From Oscillospiraceae bacterium (GTDB lineage: Bacteria; Bacillota; Clostridia; Oscillospirales; CAG-272): DNA of 38,080 nucleotides. The position numbers were made by a program, and so were the translations under genes. The notes under the pieces were generated by a model. That model did no database searches. It was not told where the DNA came from and worked only from the letters and a program-made list of their open reading frames with translations. The stretch is from the NCBI GenBank assembly GCA_015064285.1, contig SVSN01000022.1, forward strand, positions 1 through 38,080. Reading direction: 5' to 3'. Shown here piece by piece: positions 1 through 7,334 of the stretch. The stretch's first letter is position 1. Each line of letters begins with the position of its first letter.

Positions 1-66
1 CCCACCAACTCCGAATTTATCGCCATGATCGCCGACAATATGCGGCTGAAGTATAAAATGCACTGA
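1..66 (+). CDS. 3' end of an unidentified protein gene (partial)
   Basis: Frame 1 is open from the first base and ends at TGA (64-66), giving a 21-residue C-terminus that finishes in LKYKMH. The gene begins before the window. The piece is too short to assign a family. A GC-rich inverted repeat and a T-rich run follow within 60 bases, which fits a gene end. The promoter of the next gene starts about 70 bases downstream. Confidence 0.5.
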   Translation, partial: PTNSEFIAMIADNMRLKYKMH

Positions 67-100
67 TCTGCAAAGCATGGATCCACACGGAAGAAAGTCT

Positions 101-128
101 GCCCTGCCCGGCGGGCTTTTTTCTGTTT
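101..128 (+). terminator. Weak candidate terminator
   Basis: GCCC (106-109) can pair with GGGC (113-116) over a three-base loop, and a T-rich run follows at 117-128. The stem is short, so this is only a plausible intrinsic terminator for the partial gene upstream. Confidence 0.4.
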
Positions 129-134
129 TGGGGG

Positions 135-163
135 TTGAAAACGGGTTTGCGGTCATGTATAAT
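135..163 (+). promoter_or_regulatory. Sigma-A-type promoter of the FAD oxidoreductase gene
   Basis: TTGAAA (135-140), a 17-base spacer and TATAAT (158-163). The position places transcription start near 170, just before the AGGAGG-type site at 185-189, and so supports the ATG at 195 as the start of the next gene. Confidence 0.75.
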
Positions 164-194
164 GAAAAAAACGGTTTCTTCTATGGAGGTTTAT

Positions 195-1361
195 ATGCGT
201 ACAGATTTTGATGTGATTGTCTGCGGCGGCGGGATTGCCGGGGTTGCGGCGTCACTGGCAGCGGCGAGAGAAGGAGCGGATGTGTGTCTGCTGGAGAAGG
301 AATACGGTCTCGGCGGTCTGGCGACGCTGGGTCTGATTATTGTATATCTGCCTCTCTGTGACGGTGACGGCGTGAAGATGAGCGGCGGCATTGCGGAAGA
401 ACTGGCAAAAGCTTCTCTGAAATACGGCCCCGGTACGTACCCGGAGGTGTGGAAAAACGAAGCCACGGTGGAAGAACGGGCAGGACACCGGTACGAAATC
501 CGGTATCAGCCTTCTCCCATGATGCTGGTGTGCGAAGAATTGCTGCTGGATGCCGGAGTGACGATTTATTACGATGCCAGACTGGCTTCTGCCCGGTGTG
601 AAGGGGAAAACGTGGCAGCTGTGACCATTGACACCAAGAGAGGGCCTGTGGAGCTGACAGCAAGGGCCTTTATTGATGCCACCGGGGATGCGGATCTCTG
701 CTTCTTTGCCGGGGAAAAAACGGCGGAATTTGCCCACAACAGCCGGACGGGATGGTATTTCTCTTTTGACGGCACCACCGGCGGACAGGGAAAACTGGAT
801 CTGCACCTGAACTCTGACGGGTATTATCCGGAACCGGCAGCGGACAAACCCCACTACAACGGACTGGATGTGGATGATATCAGCCGGCATATGATCGATA
901 TGCACAGGTTTATTCTGGCGGATACAGCCAAGAGACAGGAAAAGAATCCCGGTCATTTTCCGCTGATCATTCCGGCATTCCACGGCCTGCGGACCACCAG
1001 ACGGCTTTCCACCTCTATGGAATTCTCAGAGGATCTTCACGAGCGTGTGTGGTTTGAGGACGCCATCGGCATGATCGGCAACTGGAAACACAGCCATCTG
1101 CGGTATTCCATTCCCTACCGCTGCTGTAAGGGCGAAACCTTCCGGAACCTGTATGCGGCTGGCAGATGCGTGTCGGCGGATCGCTCCGGCTGGGATCTGA
1201 CCCGGGTGATTCCTACCTGTGCGGTAACGGGAGAAGCGGTCGGTGTGGCGGCGGCCATGCAGGCAAAAACCGGATGCGAACCGGCAGTGGATGCCCTGCA
1301 GGCAAAGCTGACGGAAAAAGGTGTGCTGCTGGACAAGAGTCTGTTTACAAGGACGCTCTGA
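195..1361 (+). CDS. FAD-dependent oxidoreductase
   Basis: The 388-residue protein opens with a dinucleotide-binding Rossmann fold: a beta strand, GGGIAG at about residues 11-16, then an acidic residue ending the second strand (LLEKE). This is followed by a glycine-rich GLGGLATLG stretch. The architecture matches the FAD_oxidored group of soluble flavoproteins (pfam12831-like) that includes many uncharacterised clostridial redox enzymes. A late segment (LYAAGRCVSADRSG) is the usual second FAD-contact region of this family. The substrate cannot be told. The ATG at 195 is chosen because GGAGG lies 6 bases upstream and because the in-frame TTG at 135 falls inside the promoter. The gene appears monocistronic. 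The palindromic repeat at 1407-1494 lies shortly downstream. Confidence 0.85.
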   Translation: MRTDFDVIVCGGGIAGVAASLAAAREGADVCLLEKEYGLGGLATLGLIIVYLPLCDGDGVKMSGGIAEELAKASLKYGPGTYPEVWKNEATVEERAGHRYEIRYQPSPMMLVCEELLLDAGVTIYYDARLASARCEGENVAAVTIDTKRGPVELTARAFIDATGDADLCFFAGEKTAEFAHNSRTGWYFSFDGTTGGQGKLDLHLNSDGYYPEPAADKPHYNGLDVDDISRHMIDMHRFILADTAKRQEKNPGHFPLIIPAFHGLRTTRRLSTSMEFSEDLHERVWFEDAIGMIGNWKHSHLRYSIPYRCCKGETFRNLYAAGRCVSADRSGWDLTRVIPTCAVTGEAVGVAAAMQAKTGCEPAVDALQAKLTEKGVLLDKSLFTRTL

Positions 1362-1406
1362 GACAGTATAGCATACGCCGGGTGCGGAAAAGCACGAAAC
1401 CGGAGG

Positions 1407-1494
1407 GAGAAATAAGAAGTAAGATGTCAGAAATAAGAAGTACGGCGAGAAAAATGCTGTGCTTCTTATTTCTTGTCTCTTACTTCTTACTTTC
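1407..1494. repeat. Long imperfect palindrome, intergenic repeat family copy 1
   Basis: The left arm (about 1407-1441) is a purine-rich run built from AGAAATAAGAAGTAAGA and AGAAATAAGAAGT. The right arm (about 1461-1494) is its imperfect reverse complement, leaving a loop of about 20 bases. The RNA would form a roughly 33-bp hairpin. A related and longer element lies at 5121-5241. No transposase or clear terminal repeat of an insertion sequence is seen. It lies 45 bases after a stop codon, so it could act as an RNA 3' end, a processing site or a non-autonomous mobile repeat. Confidence 0.8.
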
Positions 1495-1544
1495 CATGCG
1501 CAACCAGTGCAACCGGCGGTTGTGTCCGGACAAAAACGGCTCCA

Positions 1545-1573
1545 TTGTGTATCCGTGGAAAATATGGTATACT
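1545..1573 (+). promoter_or_regulatory. Promoter of the XRE regulator gene
   Basis: TTGTGT (1545-1550), a 17-base spacer and TATACT (1568-1573). The transcription start should be near 1580, at the edge of the palindrome at 1581-1596. Confidence 0.7.
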
Positions 1574-1580
1574 GCAGACA

Positions 1581-1596
1581 GTGAATGGCCAGTCAC
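1581..1596. promoter_or_regulatory. Candidate operator palindrome at the XRE gene
   Basis: GTGAATGGCCAGTCAC is a 16-base palindrome with one mismatched pair. It sits at about +1 to +16 of the predicted transcript. XRE-family regulators commonly bind such dyads over their own promoter, so autorepression is a reasonable inference but is unproven. Confidence 0.4.
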
Positions 1597-1627
1597 ATAT
1601 CCTGAAGAAAAGAAGGTACTGTATATT

Positions 1628-2623
1628 ATGCGTGAAATCAATATTGGCGGACGGATCCGGGAACTGCGGTATAAGAAAGGCGTGACACAGGAGACACTGG
1701 CGCAGGCAATGTCCGTGACGGCACAGGCGGTGAGCAAGTGGGAGATGGGAACATCCTACCCCGATTTTACCTTGCTGCCTGCACTGGCGGCGTATTTTGA
1801 AGTTTCCATGGACACCCTGTTTGACTACGATGTACATGAAGTAAAGGAGAAAATTGAGACGGTTCTGCAGGAAGCAAGACAATATTTTTTTGAGGATACC
1901 GGACGGTATATCGAAACAGTAAAGCAGGCACTGCAGACCTGGCCGGACAACGAGACCCTGCTGACCTGTCTGTTGGACGCATATGAATACGATCTGCGGG
2001 ACAAAGGAAACACGGTACATCTGGAGGAAATGGTGGTACTTGCCGACAAGATCATTCAGGAAAGCCGGGATTTTGTCCGGGTATGCAATGTGAAGGACGA
2101 TAAAGCGGCTGCTCTGCTGAAACTGGGGCGGTACGAGGAGGCCAAAGCAGTGCTGGAAACTCTGCCATCGGATGTAGAATTGCGGTATGATTCCATGGCC
2201 TTCCGCCTTTCCGGAAAAGATCGCCGGGATGCAGCCATCTGGGCAAGATGCGGCCATCTGCAGAATTTGTTTATCGCCTGTGATCTGGAAGGAAAGGGCG
2301 AAATGGAGATTGAACGGTATGAGGAAGCCATTATCGCCTTCACCAGAGGGATCACAGTACTGGAAGCGTTCATCTTCCCGGAGAGGGAGTTTGAGGACAA
2401 GTATATGTGGGCAGGGATGCAGACCTTCCACTGGAGTCTCCATATGTACCGGGCGGCCTGTCACAAGGCACTTGGCCGGACAGCGGAATGTACGGCAGAT
2501 ATGGAAGAAGCATATGAAATTATCCGTACCGGCTGGCATGACTTTGCAGAGAATCCATTATACTATCTGGAATACTACAACCGGTATCTGGCGGAACTTG
2601 GGATGGAGGAATATATCCAATAA
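1628..2623 (+). CDS. XRE-family transcriptional regulator with C-terminal helical repeat region
   Basis: The protein has 331 residues. Residues about 7-62 form a Cro/C1-type helix-turn-helix: GRIRELR, TQETLA, then VTAQAVSKWEMG as recognition helix and the typical YPDFTLLPALA continuation. The remaining 260 residues are helical and rich in Tyr, Glu and Leu, with alternating patterns such as LLKLGRYEEAKAVLETLP. That pattern resembles tetratricopeptide repeats and probably serves as a sensor or oligomerisation region. The ATG at 1628 starts exactly at the HTH and has AAGAAGG upstream. The frame is open much further upstream but without domain content. The gene is alone on its transcript, ending at a strong hairpin. 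The ligand and target genes are unknown. The palindrome at 1581-1596 suggests autoregulation. Confidence 0.85.
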   Translation: MREINIGGRIRELRYKKGVTQETLAQAMSVTAQAVSKWEMGTSYPDFTLLPALAAYFEVSMDTLFDYDVHEVKEKIETVLQEARQYFFEDTGRYIETVKQALQTWPDNETLLTCLLDAYEYDLRDKGNTVHLEEMVVLADKIIQESRDFVRVCNVKDDKAAALLKLGRYEEAKAVLETLPSDVELRYDSMAFRLSGKDRRDAAIWARCGHLQNLFIACDLEGKGEMEIERYEEAIIAFTRGITVLEAFIFPEREFEDKYMWAGMQTFHWSLHMYRAACHKALGRTAECTADMEEAYEIIRTGWHDFAENPLYYLEYYNRYLAELGMEEYIQ

Positions 2624-2662
2624 CACAAAAAGAACCTGCCGTTTCTGACAGGTTCTTTTCCA
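2624..2662. terminator. Bidirectional intrinsic terminator
   Basis: AAAAGAACCTG (2627-2637) pairs with CAGGTTCTTTT (2649-2659). Runs of A on the left and T on the right let it work for both the XRE gene (plus strand) and the convergent CBM9-like gene (minus strand). Confidence 0.85.
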
Positions 2663-2677
2663 TTGTGTGGTATGTAC

Positions 2678-3481
2678 TTATCTCTTCTTGGAGATCACGT
2701 AGCCGGCTGCGGAAACAACTGCAGCTACAGCGGCGATTACGCCCATGTCGAAGGTCTGAGGAGCGGTAGCTTCTTCTACTACGGTTTCCACTACGGGAGC
2801 GGCAACCAGTTCCAGATCACCCATCAGGTAGGGATACTGCCATGCAGCGTTGTCGGGGTCGGCCCAGCCGTAAGCGGAGGTTCTGCCGTCGCCTTCAGCG
2901 TTCTTGGAGTTAACCTGGATTTCAAAGCCTACAACTGCGCCTTCCTTCATGGTGAAGTTCTTGCAGAATTTCACAGCATTGAAAGAGAATTCATAGATGT
3001 AGCCGTTGTCGTTTTCTACGCATACGATTTCATAGGTGCCGTCGGAGTTCACGATACCCTGTTCGGTGCCCTTGAAAGCAGTGAATGCCAGGTCGTCCTT
3101 GTGCCAGCCGAACTGAATGATAGCATCGTCGGTAGCATAGTCGCCTGCGTCAGAGTTCAGAATGTCGAAGTACAGTTCAATGCCGTCACCCCAGGACTGC
3201 TGGGAGCTGGTGAAGTGATCTTTGTCACCGGTTACAACAGCCAGAATGTACAGGTTGTCGTTGTCCCACATAGCTTTCCATTCGGTGGTGATGCCTTCTT
3301 CGGTGCCGTCCTTCAGTGCGTTTGCGGTGAAGGCTTCGGCAGTTGCCCATGCTTCGTCGATCTGACCGTCAACAACGATGGTGCCGTTGGTAGCGGTTGC
3401 ATAGTAATCGGATGCAGCAGCGGGAGCTACGCACAGAATAACCAGCAGACCACAGAGCAGTGCGGAAAGAAACTTTTTCAT
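2678..3481 (-). CDS. Secreted CBM9/DOMON-like protein with wall-sorting-type C-terminus
   Basis: The protein has 267 residues. It starts with a classic signal peptide (MKK, hydrophobic core, cleavage after APAAAS near residue 24). Residues about 30-210 read as a CBM9-like or DOMON-like beta-sandwich: TIVVDGQIDEAW at the front, WKAMWDNDNLYILAVV, and WGDGIELYFDI. This is the arrangement seen in carbohydrate-binding modules and in stand-alone surface sugar binders. The C-terminus has APQTFD, a hydrophobic stretch of about 18 residues and KKR, which resembles the sortase signals of ruminococci with LPXTG replaced. The predicted location is therefore the cell surface, probably covalently wall-linked. 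No catalytic domain is present. AGGAG lies a few bases before the ATG. The gene is monocistronic with its own strong promoter. Confidence 0.8.
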   Translation of the reverse strand: MKKFLSALLCGLLVILCVAPAAASDYYATATNGTIVVDGQIDEAWATAEAFTANALKDGTEEGITTEWKAMWDNDNLYILAVVTGDKDHFTSSQQSWGDGIELYFDILNSDAGDYATDDAIIQFGWHKDDLAFTAFKGTEQGIVNSDGTYEIVCVENDNGYIYEFSFNAVKFCKNFTMKEGAVVGFEIQVNSKNAEGDGRTSAYGWADPDNAAWQYPYLMGDLELVAAPVVETVVEEATAPQTFDMGVIAAVAAVVSAAGYVISKKR

Positions 3482-3508
3482 GATGTTTCTCCTGTGTTGA
3501 TGTATTTC

Positions 3509-3524
3509 CCGGAAATATTTCCGG
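3509..3524. promoter_or_regulatory. Perfect 16-base palindrome in the leader of the CBM9-like gene
   Basis: CCGGAAATATTTCCGG is perfectly self-complementary. It lies just downstream of the minus-strand -10 box (3540-3535), in the predicted 5' untranslated region. It may be an operator for a dimeric repressor or an mRNA stabiliser. Confidence 0.5.
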
Positions 3525-3534
3525 AAGCAAGGTC

Positions 3535-3563
3535 AGTATAACATAGGTACGGGCGGAAGTCAA
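3535..3563 (-). promoter_or_regulatory. Strong promoter of the CBM9-like gene
   Basis: Reading the minus strand, TTGACT (3563-3558), a 17-base spacer and TATACT (3540-3535) form a near-consensus sigma-A promoter. This suggests substantial expression of the surface protein. Confidence 0.8.
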
Positions 3564-3595
3564 TACTGGAATAAAACTATATGCTGTTAATAAAT

Positions 3596-3629
3596 TTCTG
3601 CCGGGGCTGAACCATGTCAGGCGGCAGAA
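3596..3629 (-). terminator. Possible hairpin at the end of the metallo-hydrolase gene
   Basis: On the minus strand TTCTGCCG (3629-3622) pairs with CGGCAGAA (3603-3596), followed by ATTTATT. The hairpin contains the stop codon of the gene. The T run is interrupted, so termination efficiency is uncertain. Confidence 0.4.
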
Positions 3630-4561
3630 TCGGTACTTCCTGACAGACTGCCCCGTCTGGTGATGGTTTTTCCATCGGTGTCCAGAACCACGGTACCGTC
3701 TTTGTCTGTACGGTAAACCGCCGCACCGGAGAGGGTCAGCAGGTGCAGAACAGTGGTGTGGGGATGACCGTACTCGTTGCCGTAGGCGCAGGAAATCACA
3801 CAATGATCCGGAGAAATGGCTGTGAAGAACTCCAGGGATGTGGAGGTGGAGGATCCGTGATGGCCTACCTGATAAATATCGCAGTCAAGCAGCACCGGTT
3901 CATTGGCTGCCAGAACGTCAAATTCCGCTTCCTGTTCCGCATCTCCCGAAACCAGCAGGGAGGTACCGCCCACATCTACCCGGACAACCGCACTGACATT
4001 GTTCAGATTTTCATAATCAGTATGTACAGGACCCAGCAGGGTACAGGTGATGTCTCCGGCGGTGTACTGTCCGCCGATGGAGGCATCGAATACCGGAATC
4101 TGTTTCTCGCCGGCAATGGAAAGCAGGGTTTCCGTATACACGTTAGGCTCCGTCATGGGCATCAGTACCCGTCCTGTCGGGATCTGTTTCAGTACCTCAT
4201 CCGCACCGCCCACATGGTCGTCGTGGGGATGGGTCAGGATCAGATAATCCAGCCGGCCGGCATAGGTTTTCAGATATTCTACAAGGGCACCGGCACTGGC
4301 GTTTGGTCCGGTATCGATCAGAACGGCAGCGTCACCCGTCAGAATCAGTGTGGCGTCCCCCTGTCCCACATCGATAAAATGAAAGGAAGCATGGCCGGAG
4401 AGCAGTTCCCGCCGGGGGATTACCTTGCCGGTCTGGGCATAGGAATAGGAGCCGAAGAAGGCAAACAGCATGGAGAAAAGAGAGGTCAGGATTCTGACCA
4501 GCCATTCTCTGCCTTTCCGTGCGGCTTTATTTTTCAGTTTTCGGACAGGTCTGTAGGCCAT
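3617..4561 (-). CDS. ComEC-type metallo-beta-lactamase-fold hydrolase, membrane anchored
   Basis: The protein has 314 residues. One N-terminal membrane segment (about 20-40) precedes a metallo-beta-lactamase domain. It has HFIDVGQGDATLI at about 61, the metal-binding THPHDDHVGG with HPHDDH at 111-116, LLVSGDAE with D207, and VGHHGSS at 233-238. These are the hallmarks of the C-terminal domain of the competence protein ComEC and of its stand-alone secreted relatives. The ComEC channel domain is absent, so the protein is probably an extracytoplasmic phosphodiesterase or nuclease-like hydrolase rather than a DNA transporter. The ATG at 4561 has AAGGAAA upstream. The reading frame is open further upstream, but that part overlaps the CmpB-like gene in another frame and is not coding. 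It is the second gene of an operon with the membrane protein at 4609-5067, 47 bases upstream. Confidence 0.85.
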   Translation of the reverse strand: MAYRPVRKLKNKAARKGREWLVRILTSLFSMLFAFFGSYSYAQTGKVIPRRELLSGHASFHFIDVGQGDATLILTGDAAVLIDTGPNASAGALVEYLKTYAGRLDYLILTHPHDDHVGGADEVLKQIPTGRVLMPMTEPNVYTETLLSIAGEKQIPVFDASIGGQYTAGDITCTLLGPVHTDYENLNNVSAVVRVDVGGTSLLVSGDAEQEAEFDVLAANEPVLLDCDIYQVGHHGSSTSTSLEFFTAISPDHCVISCAYGNEYGHPHTTVLHLLTLSGAAVYRTDKDGTVVLDTDGKTITRRGSLSGSTDSAA

Positions 4562-4608
4562 AGTATGTATTTCCTTGCAGCTATTTGATATGTAGGGGCA
4601 GAACGGTG

Positions 4609-5067
4609 CTATACAGCCGTCTGCCCGGTTTTGCCGTTTTTTTTCTGCGGCAGCGGACGGGATTCTTCCGTAGAACGGCAGAAATTCCGGATCTGACCGC
4701 ACAGCCAGTAAGCCGGCAGACAGAGGAAAAACCACAGAACGGAGAAAGTCGGGCAGATCTGTCCAAACAGATTGAAAGGCATATCCGAGTAGTCCCAGAC
4801 TTCCAGTCCCCACCACAGATTGACCACGCAGCCGATTCCGAACTCCACCAGTGTGATGCCCGCCGTTCCCAGCAGACACCGGACAGAGAGCGGGACACTT
4901 CGGCAGTGTTCTCTGATTCCGTACAGCAGTATGGCGGCCAGTGCGCCGGCCAGAATCATGGACCAGTGGGTGTACCCCCGCCAGAGGATCTCCAGAAAGG
5001 AGTACGCCACACCGCCCGTGACTGCCGCTACAGTATATTCCCGTATCGGGAAAGATTTCTTCTTCAA
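4609..5067 (-). CDS. CmpB-like integral membrane protein (putative ABC transporter permease family)
   Basis: The protein has 152 residues with about four hydrophobic segments. The conserved block EFGIGCVVNLWWGLEVWDYS followed by PFNLFGQICPTFS is the signature of the CmpB family (pfam06541), often labelled putative ABC transporter permease although its role is unknown. The best start is TTG at 5067, because a stop codon lies three codons upstream in this frame. The ribosome site is poor (GGTGATGG). The C-terminal 25 residues are basic and probably cytoplasmic. The gene precedes the metallo-hydrolase by 47 bases and is probably cotranscribed with it. An overlapping ATG in another frame gives no recognisable protein. 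Confidence 0.75.
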   Translation of the reverse strand: MKKKSFPIREYTVAAVTGGVAYSFLEILWRGYTHWSMILAGALAAILLYGIREHCRSVPLSVRCLLGTAGITLVEFGIGCVVNLWWGLEVWDYSDMPFNLFGQICPTFSVLWFFLCLPAYWLCGQIRNFCRSTEESRPLPQKKNGKTGQTAV

Positions 5068-5120
5068 ATTCCATCACCCGGAGTTAGGGTTGCCGGATGA
5101 AGGGAGGATTATGCATACAG

Positions 5121-5241
5121 GTAAGAAATAGGATGTAAGAGATAAGAAATAAAGAGAGCACAGGAAGTAGGGAGCAGTCCTGGAGGCATACTTCTTACTT
5201 CCTGTTGTGTCTTAATATTTCTTATCTCTGATTTCTTACTT
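5121..5241. repeat. Long imperfect palindrome, intergenic repeat family copy 2
   Basis: The left arm (about 5121-5176) contains GTAAGAAAT, GAGATAAGAAAT and AGGAAGTAGG. The right arm (about 5190-5241) is the imperfect reverse complement, with TACTTCTTACTTCCTG and ATTTCTTATCTCTGATTTC. The arms are about 50 bases long. The motif vocabulary (AGAAATAAGAAGTAAGA) is shared with copy 1 at 1407-1494. On the minus strand the element begins directly at the TAA of the flotillin gene. It separates that gene from the CmpB-like gene. Confidence 0.75.
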
Positions 5242-5242
5242 T

Positions 5243-6664
5243 TTACTTTTCTTCCGCAGCGGCGGCTTCTTCAACGGGCTTGCCGAGAAATTCGGGCAGC
5301 TGCATACCGGCCATGTTGAACATTTCGTTCATCGGGGGAATGGACTTCATCAGGCCGGAGACAAAGTTTGCGGTGGAACCCTTGCCGTCGGGCGTCTGGG
5401 CACCGCCGTCCCAAACGGTGATCTTGTCGATCTTCAGGTTCTTGATGGCGTCTACCTGGATTCTGGTCAGTTCTTCCATCTTGTCGGCCAGCATCAGGCG
5501 GATTGCGTCATCGGAAGCACCGCCGGCGGCACGGACGATTTCGGCAAAACCTTCGGCCTGCTTCATGAGGATTTCACGGAGACCGTCGGCTTCCGCCTGC
5601 ATCTTCAGCAGGGTAGCATCGGCTTCACCCTTTGCCTTGCGGCGGATCTGTTCGGCTTCTGCTTCTGCCTGCAGTTCCAGTTCCTTCTTCTTGATCTGGG
5701 CCTTTACCAGAATGTCGGCTTCCAGCTTGGCCTGTTCCAGATTGGCTCTGGCGATTTCGGCAGCCTGCTGAGCACCGTAGGATTCTTCCTGTGCTTTTGC
5801 CGTCTGGATGTTTTCAGCGGCGATGGCGCGCTTCATGGCTTCGGCTTCTCTTTCACGACGGAGGGCTTCGGATTCGGCAATCTGTACCTTGGCTTCGTTT
5901 TCACCGGCCACGGCTGCGGAGTTGGACTGGGATACGCGGATTCTCTTTTCTCTTTCGGCTTCGGCGGAACCGATGGCACCGCTTCTTTCGGCTTCGGCTA
6001 CGGATACCTTGGCGGTATTGATGGCCTGTGCGGCAGCTTCCTGACCCAGGGCTTCGATATAGCCGGATTCATCGGTGATGTCGGTTACGTTTACGTTGAT
6101 CAGCCGCAGACCGATCTTCTTCAGTTCGGTTTCCACGTTGGAGGAAACCGCTTCCAGGAACTTGTCACGGTCGGCGTTGATTTCTTCGATATCCATGGTG
6201 GCGATGATCAGACGCATCTGACCGAAGATGATATCTTCCGCTACCTGCTTGATGTCGTCGGTCTTCATACCCAGCAGACGTTCTGCAGCGTTCTGCATGA
6301 CGCCGTTTTCAGTGGAAATACCGACGGTAAAACGGGAAGGAACGTCTACACGGATGTGCTGCTTGGACAGGGCGTTGCGCAGGTCTACGGAAATGGAGAT
6401 GGGGGTCAGATCCATGTATTCGTATGCCTGGATTACGGGCCAGATGAAGGCCGCGCCCCCGTGGATACACTTGGAGGAACGGGAGGAACCGTCGGAACCG
6501 GCGCCTACCTTACCGTAGATGACCAGTACCTTGTCGGAAGGACATTTCCGGTACCGGGAGAAGATTACGATCATGGTGGTCAGAACCAGCAGCACGATCA
6601 CACAGACCAGCACGAGTGCGGAGAAGTCTGCCGCGGCTGCCGTGGCGGATGCGAACAGTTTCAT
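5243..6664 (-). CDS. Flotillin-like SPFH protein (FloT/YuaG type)
   Basis: The protein has 473 residues. A membrane segment (about 15-37) is followed by an SPFH/band 7 domain (about 40-200, with VPSRFTVGIST and INVNVTDITDESGYIEALG). A long Ala/Glu-rich coiled coil with repeated EA, EAER and EAEA motifs spans about 205-370. The C-terminal tail contains FVSGLMKSIPPMNEMFNMAG. This is the full flotillin layout, of the usual length. Flotillins oligomerise at the inner face of the membrane and organise functional microdomains. AAGGAGG lies 8 bases before the ATG. It follows the NfeD gene by 72 bases, the same pairing as yuaF-yuaG of Bacillus subtilis. Its stop codon abuts the palindromic repeat. 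Confidence 0.92.
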   Translation of the reverse strand: MKLFASATAAAADFSALVLVCVIVLLVLTTMIVIFSRYRKCPSDKVLVIYGKVGAGSDGSSRSSKCIHGGAAFIWPVIQAYEYMDLTPISISVDLRNALSKQHIRVDVPSRFTVGISTENGVMQNAAERLLGMKTDDIKQVAEDIIFGQMRLIIATMDIEEINADRDKFLEAVSSNVETELKKIGLRLINVNVTDITDESGYIEALGQEAAAQAINTAKVSVAEAERSGAIGSAEAEREKRIRVSQSNSAAVAGENEAKVQIAESEALRREREAEAMKRAIAAENIQTAKAQEESYGAQQAAEIARANLEQAKLEADILVKAQIKKKELELQAEAEAEQIRRKAKGEADATLLKMQAEADGLREILMKQAEGFAEIVRAAGGASDDAIRLMLADKMEELTRIQVDAIKNLKIDKITVWDGGAQTPDGKGSTANFVSGLMKSIPPMNEMFNMAGMQLPEFLGKPVEEAAAAEEK

Positions 6665-6736
6665 TTTATATACCTCCTTGGGGTAATAATATACGTTTTC
6701 TGATGTTTACAAAGGATGCCTTATTCTCGGACTGTC

Positions 6737-7300
6737 TTACTTGTCAAAGGGTTCCACCACCAGGATACCGGTTTCATCGGTAGAGATGACACGAACGGAT
6801 TCTCCTGTGGCGATTTTCCGGTCTGCGGGGGTCATGGCATTGACTTCCACCAGCCGTTCCTGAAGGGTGATATTGATTTTGCCGGTGCCCTTCATGTCAG
6901 CAGGGATGGGTATGTATACAGTACCCACTTTTCCGATGGCATATCCCAGATCCAGATTGCCGCTGGACTGGAGTTTCAGGGAGAGCTTCATCATCCAGGC
7001 AATCCCGACCAGCGCCAGGAAGCCGAAGATTACAGCCAGCACTACGGCCAGTCCCAGCGGGATGCCTGTTTCATACAGAACCAGACCGCTCCAGCCGCCT
7101 ACCGCCGCCATACCCATGATCCCCCGGAGGGAGAAGAGCACAAAGCCATCGTCTGTGGGAATATCCATATCCCCGTCAATGTCGTCGCCGATGCCGAAGA
7201 AGAGCAGAATTGTCTGCACCACCAGCACCAGTGTGGACGGAACTGCAATCATGGCAAAGATCCGTCCGGCAAGGTCCATATTGTTCCACCATGCGATCAT
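6737..7300 (-). CDS. NfeD-family membrane protein (YuaF-like)
   Basis: The protein has 187 residues. Membrane segments lie at about 12-35, 55-75 and 80-105. A C-terminal soluble domain (about 125-187) contains VGTVYIPIPADMKGTGKI and GESVRVISTDETGILVVEPF, the OB-fold pattern of NfeD proteins. It is the short form, without the ClpP-like protease domain. NfeD proteins are encoded next to flotillins and are thought to work with them in membrane microdomains. Its start has AGGAAAGGA 9 bases upstream. It lies between the DUF1836 gene (34-base gap) and flotillin (72-base gap), all on the minus strand with no terminator between them. Confidence 0.88.
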   Translation of the reverse strand: MIAWWNNMDLAGRIFAMIAVPSTLVLVVQTILLFFGIGDDIDGDMDIPTDDGFVLFSLRGIMGMAAVGGWSGLVLYETGIPLGLAVVLAVIFGFLALVGIAWMMKLSLKLQSSGNLDLGYAIGKVGTVYIPIPADMKGTGKINITLQERLVEVNAMTPADRKIATGESVRVISTDETGILVVEPFDK

Positions 7301-7334
7301 AACATGTCATCCTTTCCTAATATTGCAACAGGGT

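Noticed and set aside
135-194. N-terminal extension of the FAD oxidoreductase
   Set aside because: The upstream start codon is part of the -35 box. The ATG at 195 has a good ribosome site.
1407-5241. The two palindromes as the ends of one composite transposon
   Set aside because: No transposase or cargo signature lies between them, and the intervening genes are ordinary chromosomal ones. Each element is itself palindromic.
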